Shown here piece by piece: positions 59,276 to 64,000 of a stretch of DNA of 64,000 bases. The stretch spans positions 1 to 64,000 of the forward strand of contig NZ_JARJNR010000009.1 of the NCBI RefSeq assembly GCF_030143255.1, read 5' to 3'. Origin of the DNA: Frigidibacter sp. SD6-1. GTDB lineage: Bacteria > Pseudomonadota > Alphaproteobacteria > Rhodobacterales > Rhodobacteraceae. Position numbers and translations under genes: made by a program. The first letter of the stretch is position 1. Every line of letters begins with the position of its first letter. The notes under the pieces are model-generated. The model was not told where the DNA came from. It saw only the letters and a list, made by a program, of their open reading frames with translations, and searched no databases.

Positions 59276-60670
59276 ATGACGAAGATCACCAACCATATGC
59301 CGACGAAAGAGCTGCAGGCGCTGGACGCCAAGCACCATATGCATCCGTTCACCGAAAATGCCGCTTTGGCCCGCAAGGGCGCGCGCATCATGGTGCGGGG
59401 CGAAGGCGTCTGGCTGACCGACAGCGAAGGCCACAGGATCCTCGACGGGATGGCGGGGCTCTGGTGCACCAACATCGGCTATGGCCGCAAGGAGCTGGGC
59501 GATGTCGCCAAGCGCCAGATGGACGAGCTGGCCTATTACAACACTTTCTTCCAGACGTCGCACGTTCCTGCGATTGCGCTGGCCGCGAAGCTTGCCGAAC
59601 TGGCGCCGGGCGATCTGAACCATACGTTCTTCGCAGGCTCGGGGTCCGAAGCCAACGACACCAACATCCGCGCCGTCCGCCGCTACTGGGACATCAAGGG
59701 CCAGCCGGAAAAGCGCGTGATCATCGCCCGTACCAACGGCTACCATGGCTCGACCATGGGCGGCGGCAGCTTGGGCGGCATGGCCCCGATCCATGCCCAC
59801 GGCGGCAAGATCGACGGGATCGTCCATATCGGCGAGCCGAACTGGTGGGCGCAGGGCGGCGACATGACGCCCGAGGCGTTCGGGCTGATGCGGGCGCAGG
59901 AGCTTGAGGCGAAGATCCTCGAACTCGGCGTCGAGAAGGTCGCGGCCTTCATAGGTGAACCGGTGCAGGGTGCGGGCGGCGTGATCATTCCGCCCTCGAC
60001 CTACTGGCCGGAAATCCAGCGCATCGTCGACAAGTACGGCATCCTGCTGATCGCCGACGAGGTCATCACCGGCTTCGGCCGCACCGGCAACTGGTTCGGG
60101 TCTGAGACCTTCGGGATCAGGCCGCATATCATGACGATCGCCAAGGGCCTGTCGTCGGGCTACCAGCCGATCGGCGGTTCGATCATGTGCGACGAGGTGG
60201 CCGAGATTCTGGGCTCGCACGGCGACTTCAACCATGGCTACACCTATTCGGGCCATCCTGTGGCGGCGGCGGTGGCGCTCGAGAACCTGCGGATCATCGA
60301 GGAAGAGGGCATCATCGAGCACGTCCGCAACGTCGCGCATCCCTATCTGAACGAGCGCTGGCAGGCGCTGGCCGACCACCCGCTGGTCGGCGAGGCCAAG
60401 CTTGTGGGCCTGATGGGCTCGATCGCGCTGACACCGAACAAGGCCACGCGGGCGAAGTTCGCCTCGGAAACCGGCACCGTCGGCTACCGCTGCCGCGAGC
60501 GCTGCTTCGCCAACAACCTGATCATGCGCCATGTGGGTGACCGGATGATCATCGCCCCGCCGCTGGTCATCCGCCCCGAGGAAATCGACGTGCTGATCGC
60601 CCGCGCGCGCAAGTCGCTTGACGAATGCTATGCTGGTCTGAAGGACGACGGCCTCCTCAAGGCAGCCTGA
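59276..60670 (+). CDS. Class III aminotransferase (omega-amino acid/diamine--pyruvate type)
   Basis: A 464-residue fold type I PLP enzyme. FFAGSGSEANDTNIR is the phosphate-binding stretch, LLIADEVITGFGRTG holds the PLP Asp, and the PLP lysine is in IMTIAKGLSSGYQPIGG. HPFTENAALARKGARIM begins the conserved domain. Candidates are putrescine, beta-alanine or taurine--pyruvate transaminases; they are hard to separate by eye. ATG 59276 with GAGGGCAAG is preferred to an upstream ATG. A GntR-type operator controls it by inference. Confidence 0.9.
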   Translation: MTKITNHMPTKELQALDAKHHMHPFTENAALARKGARIMVRGEGVWLTDSEGHRILDGMAGLWCTNIGYGRKELGDVAKRQMDELAYYNTFFQTSHVPAIALAAKLAELAPGDLNHTFFAGSGSEANDTNIRAVRRYWDIKGQPEKRVIIARTNGYHGSTMGGGSLGGMAPIHAHGGKIDGIVHIGEPNWWAQGGDMTPEAFGLMRAQELEAKILELGVEKVAAFIGEPVQGAGGVIIPPSTYWPEIQRIVDKYGILLIADEVITGFGRTGNWFGSETFGIRPHIMTIAKGLSSGYQPIGGSIMCDEVAEILGSHGDFNHGYTYSGHPVAAAVALENLRIIEEEGIIEHVRNVAHPYLNERWQALADHPLVGEAKLVGLMGSIALTPNKATRAKFASETGTVGYRCRERCFANNLIMRHVGDRMIIAPPLVIRPEEIDVLIARARKSLDECYAGLKDDGLLKAA

Positions 60671-60718
60671 GTGCGTCGGGGTGACTCCGAGAGGGCCGGC
60701 GCGGCGGCGGGCGCGGCG

Positions 60719-60765
60719 GCTCTTCGCCCCTTCCAGGGCTCATCGCCGGTCTCCCGGCGAAGAGC
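60719..60765. terminator. Hairpin with nested stem at the aminotransferase / trgB junction
   Basis: GCTCTTCGCC (60719-60728) and GGCGAAGAGC (60756-60765) form a 10-bp outer stem. Inside, GCCGG-TCTC-CCGGC (60745-60758) is an alternative smaller hairpin that shares three bases with the outer arm. The convergent genes end 49 bases before and 28 after it. Confidence 0.6.
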
Positions 60766-60792
60766 GGCCGCACGGGCGCGATGAGCGGCCCC

Positions 60793-61962
60793 TCAGCCCG
60801 GCGCGCTTCGCAATCGCGGACGCTCTCTCTCCAGCCACAGCGCCAAGAGGGCCAGCGGCGCATTGTCGATCTCGCCGCTCGACAGCAAAGCCATCAGCCG
60901 CTCGAAGGGCACCAGATGGCTGCGGATATCCTCGGCCTCGGCCTCCAGCCCGCCGATGCCCGCCGCCCCGTCGGGCAGATCGGCAAGACCGATGAAGGAA
61001 TAGAGATATTCGGCCTTGGCGGCGGGCGAGGGATAGTAGCGCGGCCCGGGAATGAGCTCCCCAAGCGTCACACCCGCCTCCTCCTCCGCCTCGCGCCGCG
61101 CCGCCTCCTCGGGCGTCTCGCCGCCGTCGATCCGCCCGGCGATCGCCTCCAGCAGCCAGGGGTTGGCGTCGCCGCGCGCATAGGGTCCGGCGCGAAATTG
61201 TTCAATCAGAAGGACACGGTCGCGCACCGGATCGTAGGGCAGCACCACCGCCGCATCGCCCGAGATGAAGACGGCGCGGTTGAGGACCGGCCCCATAGAG
61301 CCGTCGAACCGGCGGTAGGACAGATCATGTTCCTCGACGGCGAAGAAGGCCTCGTAGGGATGGTCGAGCCGCAGGCGAGACACATCTTCGCGCGAAACCC
61401 CGCGGCGCAGGGTTTCGGTTCCGGCGCGAAGCGCCTCGGCGCGCAGGCGCGCACCGGCGCGCGTGAGAATCTGCCCATAGCGGCGTCCGAGCCGTTCGGG
61501 CGGGACCGTACCGAAACGTGCCATGATCTCTTCCGCCGCACAGGTGACGGTCCGTGCCCATCGCGCCAGCCAATCTGCGGGCCTTTCAGCCGCCGCCGCA
61601 GGGATCGGCTGCGCGGGGCGCAGGTAGATGCGCACGCCTCTCTCGGTTCCGTCGCTCCCGGTCGCCGAAGCTTCGCCGGGCTCGTCTCCGAACAGGGCCG
61701 CATAGAAATCCATGCGCGCGAGTGCCTCGGCACTGACGCAGGGCACGATGAGGCCGGCTACGCCCGCGCCGCCGGGCACGAGCGCCGAGCGGGCGCCATC
61801 GTCAAGCCAGACCTCGGAGAATGCCGGAAGGTGAGCCATTTCGGCGGCTGGGACCGGGCCGAGGACGATCTCGGCCAGCGGGGCATGGCACAGTGCGCCA
61901 TGCAGGAAAAGCGATGTCACAAACCCGGTCTCCGCGGCTAGCTCCAGCGTCGCCCGGCCCAT
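60793..61962 (-). CDS. trgB: NUDIX hydrolase with N-terminal cyclotransferase-like domain (TrgB type)
   Basis: A 389-residue two-domain protein. The first ~170 residues begin GFVTSLFLHGALCHAPLAEI, the pattern of gamma-glutamylcyclotransferase-like (AIG2) folds. The C-terminal ~200 residues are a NUDIX domain with box GRIDGGETPEEAARREAEEE then AGV, of the ADP-ribose pyrophosphatase kind. R. sphaeroides trgAB is a tellurite-resistance locus and I recall this architecture for TrgB; the symbol rests on that and the trgA neighbour, whose end overlaps its start by 25 bases. Confidence 0.83.
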   Translation of the reverse strand: MGRATLELAAETGFVTSLFLHGALCHAPLAEIVLGPVPAAEMAHLPAFSEVWLDDGARSALVPGGAGVAGLIVPCVSAEALARMDFYAALFGDEPGEASATGSDGTERGVRIYLRPAQPIPAAAAERPADWLARWARTVTCAAEEIMARFGTVPPERLGRRYGQILTRAGARLRAEALRAGTETLRRGVSREDVSRLRLDHPYEAFFAVEEHDLSYRRFDGSMGPVLNRAVFISGDAAVVLPYDPVRDRVLLIEQFRAGPYARGDANPWLLEAIAGRIDGGETPEEAARREAEEEAGVTLGELIPGPRYYPSPAAKAEYLYSFIGLADLPDGAAGIGGLEAEAEDIRSHLVPFERLMALLSSGEIDNAPLALLALWLERERPRLRSAPG

Positions 61963-62378
61963 TCGCTGAGAACGCCCGCCAGCATACCGCCGCCGAGAAG
62001 AGCGAGCAAGAAGTCGGCCGCGACCATCCGCTGCACGATCTCGGCGGCGATGCCGATCAGCCCCATGATCGCCTCGGTCGGTGTGTCGTAATATTTGCGG
62101 ACGGCCTGGACGAGCATCTCCTCGGTCGAAAACAGCACCAGCGCGAGTGCGAGCGCCCCGAGCGAGGCACGCAACCCGGCATTGGCCGACGGCCACCAGC
62201 CCTCACCGGTCGCAGGGCCAAGGATGCGCCAGCCGCAGACGATGCCTATGATGGCGCTGAGTGGCGAGAAGGCGCCGAACTGGGTGCCCGCAGGCATATG
62301 CGGCTTGAAGATCTCGGCGCTCAGGAAGGCGACCAGCGCCATGCCGAACGCTGCGAAAAGTTTGGAAGCGGTAGGCAT
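61938..62378 (-). CDS. trgA: TrgA family membrane protein
   Basis: A 146-residue inner-membrane protein with four hydrophobic segments (about residues 5-22, 38-54, 69-86, 118-138). It corresponds to TrgA, a tellurite-resistance-linked protein of Rhodobacter; the biochemical role is unknown. It starts directly after the cfa stop (62379) and overlaps trgB, so the three genes form one transcript with tight coupling. Confidence 0.83.
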   Translation of the reverse strand: MPTASKLFAAFGMALVAFLSAEIFKPHMPAGTQFGAFSPLSAIIGIVCGWRILGPATGEGWWPSANAGLRASLGALALALVLFSTEEMLVQAVRKYYDTPTEAIMGLIGIAAEIVQRMVAADFLLALLGGGMLAGVLSEWAGRRWS

Positions 62379-63593
62379 TCAGGGCACCGGCCTTTCAACT
62401 GTAATCTGAGTCACATCGCAATTGCCGAAGCGGAAAGCCCCGGCGCAGGAGGTCAGGTAGAAGTTCCACATCCGGCGGAACCGTTCGTCGAACCCGAGCC
62501 TCGACACCTCGTCCCACCGCGCGTTGAAGGTTTCGTGCCAGCGTCTCAGCGTCTGACTGTAGCTTTCGCCGAATTCGAACGACCCCACAAGCCCGAGCCC
62601 CGCGCGCGCCACTTCGGCGCGCAGCGCCGTGGGTGAGGGCAGCATGCCACCGGGGAAGATGTATTTCTGAATGAAATCCACGCCCTTGCGATAGACCTCG
62701 AAGCGCTTCTCCTGCAGCGTGATGATCTGCAGCGTCGCCTTCCGGCCGGGCTTCAGCCGCTCGCGCAAAGTGTCGAAATAGATCGGCCAGTATTTCTCGC
62801 CCACCGCCTCGAACATCTCGATGGACGCGATGCCGTCATACTGGCCTCTTTCGTCGCGATAATCCTGCAGCTTGATCTCGACCCGGTCGGCAAGGCCCGC
62901 CCGCTTCATCCGCGCGACCGCGAAGTCGTGCTGGGCCTGGCTGATCGTCAGGCCGGTGACCTTCAGCCCGCGTTCGCCCGCCGCATATTCGGCGAAACCG
63001 CCCCAGCCGCAGCCGATCTCCAGCACATGATCGCCGGGCTGGGCGCCGATCCGGTCGACCATCGAGGCATATTTCGCCCGCTGCGCCGCCTCGAGGCTGT
63101 CCTGGCCGCTGCGGAAGAGCGCCGAGGAATAGGTCATCGTATCGTCAAGCCAGAGCCGGTAGAATTCGTTCCCGAGGTCATAGTGATAGGCGATGTTCTT
63201 CTTTGCCTGCCGCTTGGTGTTGGCGTTCATCCAGTGGCGCAGCCGTTCCAGCGCCCGCAGGAAGCCCATGCCGGGAAAGCCGTCATAGAGACTGTCATTG
63301 CCGTCATGGATGAGGTCCATGAAGGCCTGAAGATCGGGCGTCGACCAGCCGCCTTCGAGATAGGCCTCGGAAAACCCCAGGTCGCCCTCGCGGATCAGCC
63401 GCGCGAATATGTCCGGATCATGGACCGTGATTTCTGCCACCGGTCCGGCCGCCTTTCCCTCTGCGCGGAAACGCCGCCCGTCCTCCAGAACGAAATCCAG
63501 TCGTCCGCGGTTCAATGTCTGGGCGATCTGAAAGACCTGCGCAAAATAGCGCGGCAGGCGGGCCTGTCCCTCTGTTGTCGTCAGAACATCCAT
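62379..63593 (-). CDS. cfa: Cyclopropane-fatty-acyl-phospholipid synthase family methyltransferase
   Basis: A 404-residue SAM-dependent enzyme that modifies unsaturated phospholipid chains. The SAM motif is HVLEIGCGWGGFAEYAAGER (about residues 185-204); AYHYDLGNEFYRLWLDDTMT and IEMFEAVGEKYWPIYF with QIITLQEK follow. In R. sphaeroides a homologue next to the photolyase gene belongs to the singlet-oxygen (RpoE-ChrR) response, and the photolyase gene is directly upstream here too. The promoter of the set lies beyond the window edge. Confidence 0.93.
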   Translation of the reverse strand: MDVLTTTEGQARLPRYFAQVFQIAQTLNRGRLDFVLEDGRRFRAEGKAAGPVAEITVHDPDIFARLIREGDLGFSEAYLEGGWSTPDLQAFMDLIHDGNDSLYDGFPGMGFLRALERLRHWMNANTKRQAKKNIAYHYDLGNEFYRLWLDDTMTYSSALFRSGQDSLEAAQRAKYASMVDRIGAQPGDHVLEIGCGWGGFAEYAAGERGLKVTGLTISQAQHDFAVARMKRAGLADRVEIKLQDYRDERGQYDGIASIEMFEAVGEKYWPIYFDTLRERLKPGRKATLQIITLQEKRFEVYRKGVDFIQKYIFPGGMLPSPTALRAEVARAGLGLVGSFEFGESYSQTLRRWHETFNARWDEVSRLGFDERFRRMWNFYLTSCAGAFRFGNCDVTQITVERPVP

Positions 63594-63655
63594 GTCGCAT
63601 CCCCCGATGGCAGGAGCTTAGCGCAAGAAAATCCGCCCGGGCAACGATTTCGTGA

Positions 63656-64000
63656 TCACTGGTCCCGGAAGCGCTCGTAGGCGGCTAGGGCCTGGGCGCG
63701 CCCGGCGGAATGTTCAATGATTGGTTCTGGATAGTGGGTGGTCCTGTCGAGGGTCCAGCATCGGGGTACCGCATCGAAATAGGCGTCGGCGAGAGCGCCG
63801 CGCCGGTCGCCGCCCGCGCCGAGGAAGCGGTTGCGGTAGACGCCTGCCGGATCGAAACGGTCGGCTTGCGCGTCGGGATTGAAGATACGGAAATAGGGCG
63901 CGGCATCCGGCCCCGAGCCCGCGACCCATTGCCAGCCGAGTGCGTTCGAGGCCGGATCCCAGTCGGTCAGGCACTCGGCGAACCAGGCCTGCCCGACCCG
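63656..64000 (-). CDS. phr: Deoxyribodipyrimidine photolyase, C-terminal part
   Basis: The last 114 residues of a photolyase/cryptochrome-family flavoprotein; the start is outside the window. The FAD-binding signature is plain: CLTDWDPASNALGWQWVAGS and PYFRIFNPDAQADRFDPAG, then VYRNRFL. It repairs UV pyrimidine dimers using light. The reading frame is intact to its TGA. cfa starts 62 bases downstream in the same direction, so they probably share a transcript. Confidence 0.93.
   Translation of the reverse strand, partial: RVGQAWFAECLTDWDPASNALGWQWVAGSGPDAAPYFRIFNPDAQADRFDPAGVYRNRFLGAGGDRRGALADAYFDAVPRCWTLDRTTHYPEPIIEHSAGRAQALAAYERFRDQ

Noticed and set aside
1-64000. CRISPR arrays, insertion sequences, prophage or tRNA-anchored islands
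   Set aside because: I found no regularly spaced repeat array, transposase, integrase, tRNA or attachment-like direct repeat; the window reads as stable core chromosome apart from the purF block.

Overview
The window looks like a chromosomal segment of an alphaproteobacterium of the family Rhodobacteraceae. The grounds are high GC with C/G-rich third positions, tightly packed genes with ATGA-type overlaps, and family-typical genes: a GapR/DUF2312 protein, a DUF2927 lipoprotein, TrgA/TrgB beside a cyclopropane-fatty-acyl synthase and a photolyase, and a DksA lacking zinc-finger cysteines. The genus cannot be fixed from sequence reading alone. I see no rRNA, tRNA, CRISPR array, prophage or insertion sequence, and no gene-free stretch longer than 300 bases.

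Layout. 0-2.3 kb: end of a 2-aminoethylphosphonate catabolic unit (phnA fragment, phnW) with a divergent PhnR-type LysR regulator. 2.4-13 kb: housekeeping and small enzymes (GapR, VOC protein, dGTPase, a TetR/AhpD-like divergent pair, ErpA, a CBS-domain transporter, XthA, two flavoproteins, DksA). 13.3-17 kb: MoxR ATPase, DUF2927 lipoprotein, small membrane protein and CoxE-like VWA protein. 17-25.3 kb: M20 amidohydrolase, MazG, two related glycosyltransferases with an unknown partner gene, and three small envelope proteins. 25.5-37.9 kb: pyrC, pyrE, dnaB, alr, an MlaEF-type lipid transporter, a PqiA-like protein, radA, cvpA, purF, and a rearranged DUF1284/hydrolase block in which one DUF1284 gene carries a copy of the PurF tail. 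38-42.8 kb: bioY, an SDR, a GNAT acetyltransferase, and surE-pcm-nlpD.

42.9-50.5 kb: serine-cycle genes. hprA, mtkB, mtkA and a class V aminotransferase are on the minus strand; a LuxR-type regulator, an MclA-type malyl-CoA lyase and glycerate 2-kinase are on the plus strand. Together they connect glyoxylate/serine, hydroxypyruvate, glycerate and malate/malyl-CoA, as expected for C1 or C2 assimilation. 50.5-52.1 kb: a BlaI/M56-peptidase regulatory pair. 52.1-58.2 kb: a complete glycerol-type ABC transporter operon (glpVSTPQU). 58.4-60.7 kb: a GntR regulator and a class III aminotransferase with matching operator-like sites. 60.8-64 kb: a minus-strand cluster phr-cfa-trgA-trgB typical of oxidative-stress loci in this family.

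The most unusual points are the DUF1284-PurF chimera (36330-36749), the recurrent pair of hairpins at almost every convergent gene junction, the orientation-locked repeat after several plus-strand genes, the five-hairpin spacer at 39.8-40.0 kb, and the large glycosyltransferase whose N-terminal half looks like a degenerate copy of its catalytic half. I did not find a clear new multi-gene system. Most of the window is recognisable metabolism.
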